Part shown: positions 61,832-61,945 of the stretch, piece by piece
Layout: each line of letters opens with the position of its first letter
Position numbering within the stretch: the stretch's first letter is position 1
Source: CAZKRU01 sp964555235
GTDB lineage: Bacteria; Verrucomicrobiota; Verrucomicrobiia; Methylacidiphilales; CAMAQI01
DNA: 61,945 bases
Assembly: GCA_964555235.1 (NCBI GenBank)
Contig: CAZKRU010000014.1
Span: 1-61,945, forward strand
Direction of reading: 5' to 3'
Position numbers and translations under genes: made by a program
Notes under the pieces: generated by a model
The model's database searches: none
Seen by the model: only the letters and a program-made list of their open reading frames with translations
What the model was told of the DNA's origin: nothing

Positions 61832-61945
61832 TCCAGCCTCCTTTTCAGGTGAGGCAAGCCCCTCCTATTTTTTTGAGATTTAAAACAAAACACAGCCATC
61901 CCACAGGAATGGTTGAATTTTTCGTAGAATAAAAAAGGTTTGGGC

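Overview
The window reads as a chromosome segment of a flagellated Gram-negative-type bacterium, most likely of the Planctomycetes-Verrucomicrobia-Chlamydiae group (Verrucomicrobiota is my best guess). Evidence: a DUF1501 / planctomycete-cytochrome (PSCyt1-PSCyt2-PSD1) pair, TonB receptor and apolipoprotein N-acyltransferase (outer membrane), eukaryote-like Ser/Thr kinases, a large bacterial alpha-2-macroglobulin, and periodic palindromic repeats between genes. The assignment is inference from gene content. Genes are mostly ordinary chromosomal ones; no integrase, transposase, CRISPR array or rRNA was found.

Layout. 1-4350: 5' part of an alpha-2-macroglobulin gene running off the left edge. 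4.6-9.2 kb: membrane hydrolase, then the nfeD-nfeD-floA-unknown membrane-microdomain operon. 9.2-10.3 kb: tRNA-Gln with a duplicated 3' end and a VapBC-type toxin-antitoxin pair. 10.3-14.7 kb: DUF1439 lipoprotein, ribBA, tRNA-Leu (also with a duplicated 3' end), lnt and a cNMP-binding protein. 14.7-18.8 kb: sucA-sucB. 18.9-24.9 kb: tRNA-Thr, cheD, an HDOD protein, a possible flagellar chaperone, three tandem flagellin genes with structured leaders, FkbM methyltransferase, GNAT. 24.9-30.1 kb: Gfo/Idh/MocA oxidoreductase, HtrA protease, and a 702-residue DUF6421-like protein. 30.1-31.2 kb: palindromic repeats and a possible integron-type cassette with an attC-like site. 31.2-34.3 kb: M48 protease, NarL-type regulator, TMEM14 protein, receiver-kinase fusion. 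34.6-39.2 kb: DUF1501 and PSD1 genes. 39.2-45.9 kb: PHP phosphatase, unknown membrane protein, pyrF, small membrane protein, ileS. 45.9-51 kb: two HDOD proteins, a secreted unknown, a TonB receptor. 51.1-57.2 kb: a four-gene catabolic operon and its LacI regulator, with two matching palindromic operators. 57.3-61.9 kb: cyclase-like/kinase/LRR protein, trpS, a small ORF.

The best leads for something new are: (a) the flagellin leaders, which carry covarying hairpins and a Shine-Dalgarno placed in a hairpin loop, as in CsrA targets; (b) the LacI-controlled operon of unknown substrate with two near-identical operators; (c) inverted repeats built of three 8-9 nt units per arm at three intergenic sites; (d) duplicated tRNA 3' ends beside two of three tRNA genes; (e) an attC-like site between two small ORFs; (f) the DUF6421-like protein with an N-terminal GldG/IFT52-like domain; and (g) two unusual kinase fusions. 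All assignments come from reading motifs by eye; no database search was run.
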